NCBI RefSeq assembly: GCF_903914075.1 | Contig: NZ_CAIWNQ010000007.1 | Location: 124,001 to 188,000 of the forward strand | DNA length: 64,000 nucleotides | From: Ruegeria sp. THAF57 | GTDB lineage: Bacteria; Pseudomonadota; Alphaproteobacteria; Rhodobacterales; Rhodobacteraceae | Reading direction: 5' to 3' | In this document: piece by piece, positions 53,256 through 62,340 of the stretch | Position numbering within the stretch: position 1 is the stretch's first letter | How the letters are laid out: each line of letters begins with the position of its first letter | Position numbers and translations under genes: made by a program | The notes under the pieces: model-generated | The model's database searches: none | Seen by the model: only the letters and a program-made list of their open reading frames with translations | What the model was told of the DNA's origin: nothing

Positions 53256-53828
53256 TTACTGCCCACCGGCCGCAACGCTGCGCGGTTCCATGGGCATCTC
53301 ACGCGGAGGGCGGCCGATCACGTCGCGCAGGTCCTCCAACTCGATGAAGTTGTCCGCCTGGCGGCGCAGTTCGTCCGAGATCATCGGCGGCTGGCTGCGA
53401 ATGGTCGAGACGACCGATACACGCACGCCCTGACGTTGCAGGCTGGCAATCAGCGGGCGGAAATCCCCGTCGCCCGAAAACAGCACGATATGATCCACGC
53501 GTGGTGCCAGTTCCATGGCATCCACGGTCAGTTCAATGTCCATGTTTCCTTTGACTTTCCGACGCCCCATGCTGTCGGTGTATTCCTTTGCCGGTTTTGT
53601 CACCATGGTGAAGCCGTTGTAATGCAGCCAGTCAACCAAAGGACGGATCGGCGAATACTCGTCGTTCTCCAAGAGCGCTGTGTAGTAGAAAGCTCTGAGC
53701 ATTTTACCGCGACGCATGAATTCCTGACGCAGCAGCTTGTAGTCGATATCAAACCCAAGTGCTTTGGCGGCCGCATAAAGATTCGAGCCGTCGATGAACA
53801 GCGCTAGCCGTTCGTCTTTATAAAACAT
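53256..53828 (-). CDS. NYN-domain (LabA/DUF88) putative ribonuclease
   Basis: A 190-aa PIN-like NYN protein from ATG 53828 with GGAAGGAAC upstream; ATG 53849 is an alternative. Catalytic-type acids are Asp12 in LALFIDGSNLYAA (about 8-20), Asp in KGNMDIELTVDAM (about 91-103) and the GDGDF pair in VLFSGDGDFRPLI (about 114-126). The C-terminus adds a Pro-rich tail (RPPREMPMEPR). Likely an RNase of unknown target. It is monocistronic, divergent from folK. Confidence 0.88.
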   Translation of the reverse strand: MFYKDERLALFIDGSNLYAAAKALGFDIDYKLLRQEFMRRGKMLRAFYYTALLENDEYSPIRPLVDWLHYNGFTMVTKPAKEYTDSMGRRKVKGNMDIELTVDAMELAPRVDHIVLFSGDGDFRPLIASLQRQGVRVSVVSTIRSQPPMISDELRRQADNFIELEDLRDVIGRPPREMPMEPRSVAAGGQ

Positions 53829-53910
53829 AAATAGTTCCTTCCGGTACAAACCAGAACGCCGGGTGTTACGTGAGTGAGTCTAGGAAATAGGCGGCGCGCT
53901 GATACGCCTA

Positions 53911-53938
53911 TAATTAGGGCATTTAATGTGTATCGCAA
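53911..53938 (-). promoter_or_regulatory. candidate promoter of the NYN gene
   Basis: On the minus strand TTGCGA (53938-53933), a 16-nt spacer and TAATTA (53916-53911), about 80 nt before the start codon, in an AT-rich gap. A TATAAT on the plus strand (53909-53914) has no matching -35 for folK. Confidence 0.33.
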
Positions 53939-53968
53939 GTATGCAATTCACCGAATATAGGGAGTAGA

Positions 53969-54538
53969 ATGCGCAAATTTTCGTCAAAAGTGGTGATCGC
54001 ACTAGGCGCAAATCTCAATTTGAGGGATCAGGGGCCCAAGGTGACACTGGAAAAGGCGCTTGACGCGATACCGCGTCAGGGGGTGGTGATTCGCGCGGTC
54101 AGCCGCTTTTTCGAGACGCCGTGTTTCCCTGCCGGAGCGGGGCCGGATTATGTCAACGCGGCCGCGCTGATCGAGGCAGACAAGACCCCGGCAGAACTTT
54201 TGCACTTGCTGCATGAGGTCGAGCATGACCACGGCCGCCAACGGGTTCAGCGCTGGGGGATGCGGACGCTGGATCTGGATCTGGTTTGCTATGACGATCA
54301 GGTGCTGCCCGATCGCGATGGGTATGAGCGGTGGAGAACCTTGTCTGCCGAAGACCAAAAACAACAGACGCCGGATCAGTTGATCCTGCCGCATCCCCGC
54401 CTTCAGGATCGGGCTTTCGTATTGGTACCCATGGCAGATATCGCCCCAGATTGGCGTCATCCGGTGCTGGGCCGAACCGTGTCGGAAATGCTGGCAGACC
54501 TTCCTGCAGACGATGTCGCGGCGGTCACCCCAATGTGA
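53969..54538 (+). CDS. folK: 6-hydroxymethyl-7,8-dihydropterin pyrophosphokinase
   Basis: Transfers pyrophosphate from ATP to hydroxymethyldihydropterin in folate synthesis. It has 189 aa: IALGANLNLRD at about 10-20, SRFFETPCFPAGAGPDYVNAAALIE (about 46-70), and the signature RVQRWGMRTLDLDLVCYDD (about 92-110) with the two magnesium aspartates; LPHPRLQDRAFVLVPMADIAPDW follows. No other folate gene is adjacent. Its GC content and position are ordinary. Confidence 0.95.
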   Translation: MRKFSSKVVIALGANLNLRDQGPKVTLEKALDAIPRQGVVIRAVSRFFETPCFPAGAGPDYVNAAALIEADKTPAELLHLLHEVEHDHGRQRVQRWGMRTLDLDLVCYDDQVLPDRDGYERWRTLSAEDQKQQTPDQLILPHPRLQDRAFVLVPMADIAPDWRHPVLGRTVSEMLADLPADDVAAVTPM

Positions 54539-54563
54539 ACGGTGCATTTGCAGCATTTCCTGC

Positions 54564-54592
54564 TTGTCAAGGCGGGGATTCGCGCTTAGATA
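54564..54592 (+). promoter_or_regulatory. promoter of rpoZ-rsh
   Basis: TTGTCA (54564-54569), a 17-nt spacer and TAGATA (54587-54592), 40 nt before the rpoZ ATG. Both boxes and the spacing fit a housekeeping promoter for the rpoZ, rsh, DUF2062, pdxJ run. Confidence 0.55.
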
Positions 54593-54632
54593 AACCTCTT
54601 CCTGACATGGATTCAGTAACGGAGAGCGCCCT

Positions 54633-54986
54633 ATGGCCCGCGTGACGGTTGAAGACTGCGTAGACAAAGTGCCAAACCGGTTCGAGCTTGTGATGCTTGC
54701 CGCCCATCGTGCGCGCGAGATTTCCGCTGGTGGCCCGATCACCGTGGACCGCGACAACGACAAAAACCCTGTCGTTTCGCTGCGCGAGATCGCGGACGAA
54801 ACCCAAAGCGCGGATGAGCTGCGTGAGCGCCTGATCGAAGCCAACCAGACCCAGATCGAGGTTGACGAGCCGGAAGAAGACCAGATGGCTCTGCTGATGG
54901 GTGCGGAAACCGATAAGCCTGCGGACGACGATATGTCCGAAGAAAAGCTTCTGCGCGCTCTGATGGAGGCTCAAGGCCAGGGGTAA
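54633..54986 (+). CDS. rpoZ: RNA polymerase omega subunit
   Basis: A 117-aa RNAP assembly subunit: [33 protein letters not shown] (about 2-34) and [13 protein letters not shown] (about 44-56) are the conserved core; the C-terminal half is acidic and helical, as in other alphaproteobacteria. It precedes rsh by 26 nt, the usual linkage between omega and the ppGpp enzyme. Confidence 0.97.
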   Translation: MARVTVEDCVDKVPNRFELVMLAAHRAREISAGGPITVDRDNDKNPVVSLREIADETQSADELRERLIEANQTQIEVDEPEEDQMALLMGAETDKPADDDMSEEKLLRALMEAQGQG

Positions 54987-55012
54987 TCCCCTCGAACGAA
55001 GGTGCGGACCGG

Positions 55013-57145
55013 ATGATTTCTGCAGACGATCTGATTGCGCTGGTCCGCAACTACAACCCTAAGACAAATGCAGACCGCATCGCCCGGGCTTATGAGTTCG
55101 GAAAGCAGATGCACGAAGGCCAGTTCCGCCATTCGGGAGAGCCTTATTTTACCCACCCCGTTGCCGTTGCCGCCATCCTGACCGAACAGCGTCTGGATGA
55201 TGCAACGATCATCACCGCCCTTTTGCATGACACGATCGAAGACACCAAGGCCAATTACGGCAAAGTGTCCGATTTGTTCGGGGATGAGGTCGCTAAGCTG
55301 GTCGATGGGGTCACCAAGCTGACGAACCTGCAGCTTTCCAGCCGTGAAACCAAGCAGGCCGAAAACTTCCGCAAACTGTTCATGGCCATGTCCAAGGACC
55401 TGCGGGTTATTCTGGTCAAGCTGGCTGACCGCCTGCACAACATGCGCACGATCAAGGCGATGCGCCCCGAAAAGCAGGTGCAAAAGGCGCGCGAGACGAT
55501 GGATATCTACGCACCGCTTGCAGGGCGCATGGGGATGCAATGGATGCGCGAGGAGCTGGAAGACCTCGCCTTCCGCGTTCTGAACCCCGAAGGCCGCCAG
55601 TCGATCATTCGCCGCTTCATTACATTGCAGCGTGAAACCGGTGATGTGATTCATCGCATCACGGGCGATATGCGGCGCGAGTTGGAAAAGGCCGGGATCG
55701 AAGCCGAGGTGTTTGGCCGCGCCAAGAAACCTTATTCGATTTGGCGCAAGATGCAGGAAAAGGATCAGGGCTTTTCGCGCCTGTCTGATATCTATGGATT
55801 CCGCATCATCACTCAGACCGAAGAAGATTGTTACCGGACGCTGGGCGCAATCCACCAACGCTGGCGCGCGGTGCCGGGGCGGTTCAAGGACTACATCAGC
55901 CAGCCGAAATCGAACGGGTACCGCTCGATCCATACAACCGTGTCGGGGCGCGACGGTAAACGGGTCGAGGTGCAGATTCGTACCCGTCAGATGCATGATG
56001 TGGCCGAAACAGGTGTGGCCGCGCATTGGTCTTATCGCGATGGTGTCCGCTCGGAAAACCCGTTTGCGGTCGATCCGGCGAAATGGATCGCCAACCTGAC
56101 CGAACAGTTTGACAGCGAAGAGGATCACGAAGATTTCCTCGAGGCGGTCAAGTTGGAGATGTATTCCGACCAGGTGTTCTGCTTTACGCCCAAGGGCGAC
56201 GTGGTCAAGCTGCCGCGCGGGGCAACGCCGATTGACTTTGCCTATGCAATCCACACCCGGATCGGGTCCGCCTGTGTTGGCGCCAAGGTGGACGGCATCA
56301 GGGTTCCGTTGTGGACACGGATCAAGAATGGGCAATCGGTGGATATTATCACCGCCGACGGGCAAACCCCGCAGGTCACATGGCTTGAGATCGCGGTGAC
56401 CGGGAAGGCGAAAACCGCCATTCGCCGTGCGCTGCGCGAAGTGGACCGTGAACGGTTCATCAAGCTCGGCAAAGAGTTGGCGCGGTCCGGCTTTGATCAC
56501 GTTGGGCGCAAGGCGACCGACAAAGCCTTGGATACGGCTGCCAAGCATCTTCGTTTGAAAGACCGCCACGAATTGCTGGCGCGGCTTGGCAGCGCGGAAC
56601 TGACCGCCCATGATGTGGTCAGCGCGGTCTATCCGGAACTGACACAGGATGACGGCGACGCAATCCCGCTGCGCCGTGCTGTGATCGGTCTGGAACCGGG
56701 GCAGAAATTCGACCGCGCGCCTTGCTGTCAGCCTCTGCCGGGTGAGCGGATCGTGGGCATTACCTATCGCGGGAAAGGCGTTGTGGTCCACGCCATTGAT
56801 TGCGATCGTCTGACCGAGTTTGAGGGCGAGCCCGACCGTTGGGTCGATCTGCACTGGCATACCGGAACGCACCCGGCTGTATATGGTGCAACCCTGGATC
56901 TGACCATTGGCAATGACGCCGGGGTACTGGGGCGTATTTGCACATTGATCGGCGAGAAAAAGGCCAATATTTCAAACTTGGAATTTGTCGACCGCAAGCC
57001 GGATTTTTACCGCTTGTTGATCAATGTCGAACTGCGGGATCTGGAGCAATTGCATTCGCTGATGCTGATGCTTGAGGCCGAAAGCGACGTTGCCGCGGTC
57101 GAACGCTACCGGGACAGGACCAAAACCGCCGTGGCGGCTGGCTAG
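55013..57145 (+). CDS. bifunctional (p)ppGpp synthetase/hydrolase (RSH)
   Basis: Makes and degrades the alarmone ppGpp, the only long RSH in most alphaproteobacteria. It has 710 aa. The hydrolase HD domain (about 25-180) has TALLHDTIEDTK (HDxxED) and KLADRLHNMRTI, so hydrolysis should be intact. The synthetase domain (about 235-350) has DIYGFRIITQTEEDCYRTLG and GYRSIHTTV with the EVQIRT segment. TGS (about 385-445, TPKGDVVKLPRGATPIDFAYAIH), a helical/zinc-finger region with RAPCCQPLPGERIVG and a C-terminal ACT domain (about 630-705) follow. Confidence 0.97.
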   Translation: MISADDLIALVRNYNPKTNADRIARAYEFGKQMHEGQFRHSGEPYFTHPVAVAAILTEQRLDDATIITALLHDTIEDTKANYGKVSDLFGDEVAKLVDGVTKLTNLQLSSRETKQAENFRKLFMAMSKDLRVILVKLADRLHNMRTIKAMRPEKQVQKARETMDIYAPLAGRMGMQWMREELEDLAFRVLNPEGRQSIIRRFITLQRETGDVIHRITGDMRRELEKAGIEAEVFGRAKKPYSIWRKMQEKDQGFSRLSDIYGFRIITQTEEDCYRTLGAIHQRWRAVPGRFKDYISQPKSNGYRSIHTTVSGRDGKRVEVQIRTRQMHDVAETGVAAHWSYRDGVRSENPFAVDPAKWIANLTEQFDSEEDHEDFLEAVKLEMYSDQVFCFTPKGDVVKLPRGATPIDFAYAIHTRIGSACVGAKVDGIRVPLWTRIKNGQSVDIITADGQTPQVTWLEIAVTGKAKTAIRRALREVDRERFIKLGKELARSGFDHVGRKATDKALDTAAKHLRLKDRHELLARLGSAELTAHDVVSAVYPELTQDDGDAIPLRRAVIGLEPGQKFDRAPCCQPLPGERIVGITYRGKGVVVHAIDCDRLTEFEGEPDRWVDLHWHTGTHPAVYGATLDLTIGNDAGVLGRICTLIGEKKANISNLEFVDRKPDFYRLLINVELRDLEQLHSLMLMLEAESDVAAVERYRDRTKTAVAAG

Positions 57146-57161
57146 GAAGGGGTGATCAGGA

Positions 57162-57860
57162 GTGGTTTTCAAGCGCCGAGATCGACGCTCGCCTGTCCAG
57201 ATCGCATCCGAATTCGTCTATCCCCGAGGCGGATGGACGCGCGCTTTTCACTACGTCAAACATCGGGTCCGCCGTCTGCCGGATTCGCCTGAACGTATTG
57301 CGCGAGGGATTGGGGCAGGGGTCTTTGCCGCGTTCACACCTTTTTATGGGCTGCACTTCGTCGTGGCCGCGGTGTGCGCGCGTCTGATCAACGGCAACAT
57401 TCTGGCTGCGCTCAGCGGGACATTCTTTGGTAACCCTTTGACTTATGTACCTATCGGAGTGGTTTGCCTGCAGACGGGCCATTTCCTGCTCGGGACCGAG
57501 TTTCAGGAAGGCGACACGCAGGGACTGATGGGAAAATTCGCCAATGCCCTGCGCGATCTGAAAGACAACCTGATCGCTATGTTCACCGACCGGGTCGCGG
57601 ATTGGCACGGGCTTGGCATCTTCTATCGTGAGGTGTTCTACCCCTATCTGATTGGCGGAATTCTTCCGGGTCTTTTGGCCGCTGCGATTTGTTATTACCT
57701 CAGCCTGCCTTTGATCCGCACTTATCAGCAGCGCCGCCGCGACAAGATCAAGGCAAAGTTTGATGAAATCAAACGGCTGGCCGAAACCAAGGCTGCCGTT
57801 CCAGTTTCAAACGCACTAGGCTCGGCCAAAAGTTCGGAAAGGGAATCAGGCGATGTCTGA
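57162..57860 (+). CDS. DUF2062 membrane protein
   Basis: A 232-aa protein starting at GTG 57162 after AGG (TCAGGAGTG). The DUF2062 core [50 protein letters not shown] (about 46-95) contains two hydrophobic helices; a third lies at about 165-185, then a basic coiled tail ([18 protein letters not shown]). Function unknown. It links rsh to pdxJ, whose start it overlaps by 8 nt, as in related genomes. Confidence 0.88.
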   Translation: MVFKRRDRRSPVQIASEFVYPRGGWTRAFHYVKHRVRRLPDSPERIARGIGAGVFAAFTPFYGLHFVVAAVCARLINGNILAALSGTFFGNPLTYVPIGVVCLQTGHFLLGTEFQEGDTQGLMGKFANALRDLKDNLIAMFTDRVADWHGLGIFYREVFYPYLIGGILPGLLAAAICYYLSLPLIRTYQQRRRDKIKAKFDEIKRLAETKAAVPVSNALGSAKSSERESGDV

Positions 57861-58605
57861 AAATCATTTGCGTCTGGGCGTGAACATCGACCACGTGGCG
57901 ACCATTAGAAATGCGCGGGGCGGGGCCTACCCCGATCCAATGCGCGCCGCAAAACTGGCAGAGGAGGCTGGCGCAGACGGCATTACTGCCCATCTGCGCG
58001 AGGATCGCCGCCACATTGTCGACGCCGATATTGAAGCGTTGATGGATGCGCTGACCGTTCCGCTGAATTTTGAAATGGCCGCCACGCCCGAGATGCAGAA
58101 GATTGCCCTGCGCCACAAACCGCACGCCGTCTGTATCGTCCCCGAAAAGCGCGAGGAACGCACCACTGAAGGCGGGCTTGAGGTCGCGCGCGAGGAAAAC
58201 AAGCTGGCGCATTTCATCGCTCCGCTACGGGACGTCGGCTGCCGCGTGTCCATCTTTATCGCCGCCGACCAACGCCAGATCGAGGCGGCCCATCGCATCG
58301 GTGCCGAAGTGATCGAACTGCACACCGGTGCATATTGCGACGCCTTTGCCGAGGGTCACATGGACGAGGCCAACCGTGAACTGGAAAGCCTGCGCGAGAT
58401 GTCGGCTTTCGCCCATTCGCTGGGCCTTGAGGTCCACGCAGGCCACGGCCTGACCTATGACACAGTTAAACCCATCGCCGCCTTCCCCGAGGTGCGCGAG
58501 CTGAATATCGGTCATTTCCTGATCGGCGAAGCCATCTTTCGCGGCCTCACCCCCGCCATTGCCGAGATGCGCAGGTTGATGGATGAGGCGCGGAGCACTA
58601 GCTGA
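57853..58605 (+). CDS. pdxJ: pyridoxine 5'-phosphate synthase
   Basis: Condenses 1-deoxyxylulose 5-phosphate with 3-amino-2-oxopropyl phosphate to pyridoxine 5'-phosphate. It has 250 aa: [24 protein letters not shown] (about 6-29), [13 protein letters not shown] (about 45-57), [30 protein letters not shown] (about 155-169) and AGHGLTYD (about 196-203) are all TIM-barrel PdxJ segments. acpS usually follows directly; here an opposite-strand esterase-like gene lies between. Confidence 0.97.
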   Translation: MSENHLRLGVNIDHVATIRNARGGAYPDPMRAAKLAEEAGADGITAHLREDRRHIVDADIEALMDALTVPLNFEMAATPEMQKIALRHKPHAVCIVPEKREERTTEGGLEVAREENKLAHFIAPLRDVGCRVSIFIAADQRQIEAAHRIGAEVIELHTGAYCDAFAEGHMDEANRELESLREMSAFAHSLGLEVHAGHGLTYDTVKPIAAFPEVRELNIGHFLIGEAIFRGLTPAIAEMRRLMDEARSTS

Positions 58606-58615
58606 AACGGTGTCT

Positions 58616-59464
58616 CTACCGAGTGGCGGGAAGTTCGATGAACCATTGCGCCACTTGGTCCGCCCAATCGGCCTGTCGACCATGGCCGTGTGGCCCTAAC
58701 GCCAACGTGACCGATCCCGCTTTACATTTGGTCCATCTTTTTTCCCAAGTTGATGAATATGTATCCACCGCATTTGCCATTTGGCCGCATTCATTGGTGC
58801 GTGTCAGAAGTTCGACAGACTTGAAAACACTTCCTTGTTCAAATTCATAACCGCCGAAAACCACGAACCTGCCTTCCAGCGGAACGGTGCGATCTGCGAA
58901 TCCATGTGAATGATGCATATGCACCGGGCCGCTGCACCGACGCCACATCGGTTCCCAAAACGCGCCGGATGCGGATGCGTAGGCAGATGCAAAGTCGTGC
59001 GAATAACAGGCCTTGTCCCAGACCATTGAACCGCCACGGGAATACCCGGCAAGTAAAATTCTTGCTCCGTCCAGGCCAAAACGACCAACGGCGTCCGCTT
59101 TTATGTCATCAAGTGCCTTCAAATCATCTCGGGGCCAGCGGTGGCCATCGTGAACGCCCCAGTCCAGCACTTTGGGGTTACCGACATCTGCCTGTCCATT
59201 TGGAACGATGACCGCAATTCCCCTTTCAATGAAGGCGGTTGTGAGGTTGGGTCGTTTGACAGCCGAGTCGGCGGTGGCGGCATATCCATGCAGGTAGATT
59301 ACGCTGGGGGCATTTTGCGGTACCTCTGGCAAGACGACCCTATAGGTGAGCTGCCCAACCTGGCATGGATTGCCCTCTTCTCCGCAGTCCTGATCTTGCG
59401 CCGTGGCGATGCTGGCCAACGGTAATATGACCGCCACAATTCCCCAGAGTAGTCTGTTGAGCAT
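58616..59464 (-). CDS. exported PHB depolymerase / feruloyl-esterase-like alpha/beta hydrolase
   Basis: A 282-aa protein from ATG 59464, which has GAGGG 8 nt upstream (an in-frame ATG at 59497 is less likely). The signal peptide ends near IATAQ (about 20-24). VIYLHGYAATADS (about 54-66) holds the oxyanion region, the nucleophile Ser is in LAGYSRGGSM (about 136-145), and the His is likely in LGPHGHG near the C-terminus. Family: LpqC/PHB depolymerase-like esterases. Polyester versus aryl-ester substrate cannot be told. It lies opposite to and between pdxJ and acpS, with somewhat lower GC. Confidence 0.78.
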   Translation of the reverse strand: MLNRLLWGIVAVILPLASIATAQDQDCGEEGNPCQVGQLTYRVVLPEVPQNAPSVIYLHGYAATADSAVKRPNLTTAFIERGIAVIVPNGQADVGNPKVLDWGVHDGHRWPRDDLKALDDIKADAVGRFGLDGARILLAGYSRGGSMVWDKACYSHDFASAYASASGAFWEPMWRRCSGPVHMHHSHGFADRTVPLEGRFVVFGGYEFEQGSVFKSVELLTRTNECGQMANAVDTYSSTWEKRWTKCKAGSVTLALGPHGHGRQADWADQVAQWFIELPATR

Positions 59465-59587
59465 CTCCAAAGCCCTCTGCTCGGACAATTTGGTCAATGC
59501 TTATCATAAAATAGCGTTGACCCACCATCTGCTTGCCAAGCCAGTCAAATTACCGTTGATTGTCGCCATTGAAAATTTGAGAAACCA

Positions 59588-59989
59588 ATGATCCTCGGCA
59601 TCGGCACAGACCTCGCGAATATCGAACGTATCCAAGGCACACTTGACCGGTTCGGCGACCGGTTCCGCAACCGCGTCTTTACTGAGATTGAACAGCGCAA
59701 AGCCGAAAACCGCGCTGATACTGCGGGAACCTACGCCAAACGCTGGGCTGCGAAAGAAGCGTGCTCCAAGGCGCTGGGCACCGGTCTGCGTATGGGGATC
59801 GCGTGGAAGGATATGTCAGTCACCAATCTGAAAACCGGTCAACCGGTCATGCATGTGACGGGTTGGGCGGCAGAACGGCTGCGCGAGATGACACCCGAGG
59901 GCCACGAGGCAATCGTTCACGTCACGCTGACCGATGATCACCCCTGGGCCCAGGCCTTCGTAGTGATCGAGGCGCGCCCGCTTCAATAA
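59588..59989 (+). CDS. acpS: holo-[acyl-carrier-protein] synthase
   Basis: Transfers 4'-phosphopantetheine from CoA to acyl carrier protein. It has 133 aa: [15 protein letters not shown] (about 2-16, Mg Asp8), [16 protein letters not shown], and [19 protein letters not shown] (about 46-64) with the Mg Glu. It is 75 nt before lepB. Normal partner of pdxJ in this gene order. Confidence 0.95.
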   Translation: MILGIGTDLANIERIQGTLDRFGDRFRNRVFTEIEQRKAENRADTAGTYAKRWAAKEACSKALGTGLRMGIAWKDMSVTNLKTGQPVMHVTGWAAERLREMTPEGHEAIVHVTLTDDHPWAQAFVVIEARPLQ

Positions 59990-60064
59990 CGCAGCGCTCA
60001 GCCTTGACTAACCTTGCCGCGCCACGCATGTAGCACCCCAACAAACCAAGGACCGGAGAGCAGT

Positions 60065-60904
60065 ATGGCCGAGGACGTCAAAACCGGAAATCCCGTGTGG
60101 GAGACGATCAAAACCATCGTCTACGCGCTGTTGATCGCAGGTGTTTTCCGCACGCTGTTCTTTCAGCCCTTCTGGATTCCGTCCGGCTCGATGAAACAGA
60201 CCCTGCTGATCGGGGACTTCCTGTTCGTTAACAAGATGGCCTATGGGTATTCTTATGCGTCCTGTCCCAGCCTGATCATTCCCAGCGTTGGTCTGAATAT
60301 AGACGCCGAAGAAATCTGTGGATGGATGCAGGGCGAGGATAACACGCGTATCTGGGGCGCTGAGCCAGAACGTGGCGATGTGATCGTGTTCCGCCATCCG
60401 GTCAACGGGCGCGACTATATCAAGCGCCTGATCGGTTTGCCGGGAGATCGTATTCAGATCCGCGAAGGGCAGATCATTCTGAATGGCACCCCGGTCCCGC
60501 AGAAGCCCGACGGGGTATTCACCGAAATCTCTGAACCTCAGGGATCGCAGGGGCTGAGACCACGTTGCGAAAACGGTCCGGTTGGCTTTGGCGGTCTTTG
60601 CGAAAAGTCCCGTGTGATTGAGACATTGCCCAATGGCGTGTCTTACGATGTGCTAAATATCGGCAATCAGGGATCGGACAATACCGGCATCTATACCGTG
60701 CCCGAGGGTGAATATTTCTTTATGGGCGACAACCGTGACAACTCCAGCGACAGCCGCCTGCCGGTATCGGCCGGGGGAGTTGGGTATGTCCCCTATGAAG
60801 ACCTGATCGGTCGCGCCGACCGTATCATGTTCTCGTCCGCTGGCCGGTCTATGCTGTTCTTCTGGACTTGGCGGGGCGACCGGTTCTTTAAGGCGGTCAA
60901 TTGA
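60065..60904 (+). CDS. lepB: signal peptidase I
   Basis: Membrane Ser/Lys endopeptidase removing signal peptides. It has 279 aa from ATG 60065 with GGAGA upstream (open frame begins at 60014). A single N-terminal helix (about 15-35) precedes the catalytic Ser42 in [10 protein letters not shown]; the catalytic Lys is near 120 in [13 protein letters not shown], and the C-terminal [11 protein letters not shown] (about 222-232) is the third conserved box. Cys-containing insertions (SCPSL; RCENG...GGLCEKSR) are typical of alphaproteobacterial forms. It overlaps rnc by 4 nt. Confidence 0.96.
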   Translation: MAEDVKTGNPVWETIKTIVYALLIAGVFRTLFFQPFWIPSGSMKQTLLIGDFLFVNKMAYGYSYASCPSLIIPSVGLNIDAEEICGWMQGEDNTRIWGAEPERGDVIVFRHPVNGRDYIKRLIGLPGDRIQIREGQIILNGTPVPQKPDGVFTEISEPQGSQGLRPRCENGPVGFGGLCEKSRVIETLPNGVSYDVLNIGNQGSDNTGIYTVPEGEYFFMGDNRDNSSDSRLPVSAGGVGYVPYEDLIGRADRIMFSSAGRSMLFFWTWRGDRFFKAVN

Positions 60905-61578
60905 AGCTATCGGCTGAAATAAAAGCTTTTCAAAAGCGGTTGGGGTATGAGTTCTCGAACCCCGAACTTCTGGTGCGCGCGCTGACCCATGGATCAGTCT
61001 CGTCGCCGACACGACCAGATAATCAGCGGTTGGAGTTTCTGGGCGACCGGGTTTTGGGTCTGGTGATGGCAACGGCGCTTCTGGAAAGCGACAAGAAAGC
61101 GTCCGAAGGGCAGCTTGCCCCACGGTTCAACGCCCTTGTCCGAAAAGAGGCCTGTGCGGACGTAGCGCGGCAGATTGATCTGGGCGCGGTTTTGAAACTG
61201 GGCCGGTCCGAGATGCTGTCGGGCGGTCGTCGCAAACAGGCCCTGCTGGGGGACGCGATGGAAGCGGTTATTGCCGCAGTCTACCGCGATGCCGGTTTTG
61301 AGACAGCGGCCGAGGTTATCCTCAGGCTGTGGGGTGACCGGGTTTACAATGTCGAAGAGGATGCGCGCGACGCAAAAACCTCTTTGCAGGAATGGGCGCA
61401 GGCGCGGGGGCAGAAACCCCCGTCCTATGTGGAAATCAAGCGCAGCGGCCCGGATCACGCGCCGGTTTTCACCATCGCCGCCCGTCTTCAGGACGGAACC
61501 GAGGCGCAGGCAACGGCAGGATCAAAGCGTCAGGCAGAGCAGGCAGCTGCAAAAGCGCTGTTGGGCAGGCTGACCTGA
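60901..61578 (+). CDS. rnc: ribonuclease III (TTG start)
   Basis: Double-strand RNA endonuclease. It has 225 aa. The start TTG at 60901 overlaps the lepB stop (TTGA), and no ATG or GTG fits the family N-terminus. Signature [22 protein letters not shown] (about 40-61) has the catalytic Glu45 and Asp49 pair, [18 protein letters not shown] (about 115-132) has the second Asp/Glu pair, and the C-terminal dsRBD (about 155-222) includes [16 protein letters not shown] and [15 protein letters not shown]. lepB-rnc coupling is standard; era follows only after two opposite-strand genes. Confidence 0.96.
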   Translation: MKLSAEIKAFQKRLGYEFSNPELLVRALTHGSVSSPTRPDNQRLEFLGDRVLGLVMATALLESDKKASEGQLAPRFNALVRKEACADVARQIDLGAVLKLGRSEMLSGGRRKQALLGDAMEAVIAAVYRDAGFETAAEVILRLWGDRVYNVEEDARDAKTSLQEWAQARGQKPPSYVEIKRSGPDHAPVFTIAARLQDGTEAQATAGSKRQAEQAAAKALLGRLT

Positions 61579-61581
61579 TCG

Positions 61582-62340
61582 CTAAGGTGCGGGCGGCAGT
61601 TTTCCCTGCTCTTGCAGCACCTTCAATATGCTCAGGATTGTATCCGGGCTGACGTCGAAAGACCCATCCAGCGCAACGCCAATCCCCCCGTCCCCAATCT
61701 CCACCGTGCCTCCGGCATCATAGCGCGGGTCAATGGATGAAAGTTCTGGCGGCAGCGATGGACAGATTGGGTTACGCTTTAGCAGGGCGTCAGCGGCCTT
61801 TTCGATGATGCTGCGGGCATCGTTCAAAACCCCCTGCTTTGTGTCGGCTTCAAGGATCGGGGTTTCAAGGGTTAACTCCAAACCGGCTAAATCAAAATAC
61901 ACGCACTGGTTTTGCACCTGAACAGACGCAGTGGCGGTAAATGTGATCGTATTCGCCGCTATGCTGTCCTGCCGTTTGGGAGGCTGCCCGAGTTGATGAT
62001 CGCACCGGAAGGCCTCCATCTTGACGCGGCCTTCCACATTCACATCGCGCCCGAGGGCGGTCAGATCAAGGCTGTCCAATGTGACGTCGGCATTACACAA
62101 GTCGGACAATTCAGTGTTTCTTAGGCCCTGTATCAACGCGGCTTGGAGATCCCGCAAGTCCAGAAGGGCATCCACCGAAATACGGGTTGGTGAAACCTCT
62201 TTTAGCGTCAGGTTCAACTGGTACGGAATTTCAGTGCCATCCGATCCCAGGGTCCGCTCAAACCCGAGCTGGACGTCACGGGCATCCGCTGGTTGAAAGG
62301 CCAGACAAAAACTAAGAGCAAGGGCAGAGAACCACTTCAT
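61582..62340 (-). CDS. hypothetical exported protein, tandem paralogue A
   Basis: A 252-aa protein with a signal peptide (MKWFSALALSFCLAFQPADA, cut near Ala20). The mature part begins with a beta region EIPYQLNLTLKEVSPTRISVDALLDLRDLQ (about 37-66), a middle part with cysteines (SDLCNADV, EAFRCDHQ), and a conserved tail NPICPSLPPELSSIDPRYDAGGTVEIGDGGIGVALDGSFDVS (about 189-230). The same blocks recur in order in the next gene, so the two are duplicates. I do not recognise the family. It overlaps paralogue B by 4 nt and ends 3 nt from the convergent rnc stop. Confidence 0.7.
   Translation of the reverse strand: MKWFSALALSFCLAFQPADARDVQLGFERTLGSDGTEIPYQLNLTLKEVSPTRISVDALLDLRDLQAALIQGLRNTELSDLCNADVTLDSLDLTALGRDVNVEGRVKMEAFRCDHQLGQPPKRQDSIAANTITFTATASVQVQNQCVYFDLAGLELTLETPILEADTKQGVLNDARSIIEKAADALLKRNPICPSLPPELSSIDPRYDAGGTVEIGDGGIGVALDGSFDVSPDTILSILKVLQEQGKLPPAP

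Noticed and set aside
54971..56872. A 633-codon open frame on the minus strand opposite the RSH gene
   Set aside because: It is the antisense frame of a high-GC gene with clear RSH domains; no recognisable motif, no ribosome-binding site and wholly contained in the real gene.
60003..60040. TTGACT and TAGCAC upstream of lepB as a promoter
   Set aside because: The boxes are 21 nt apart, too far for a sigma-70 promoter; not annotated.
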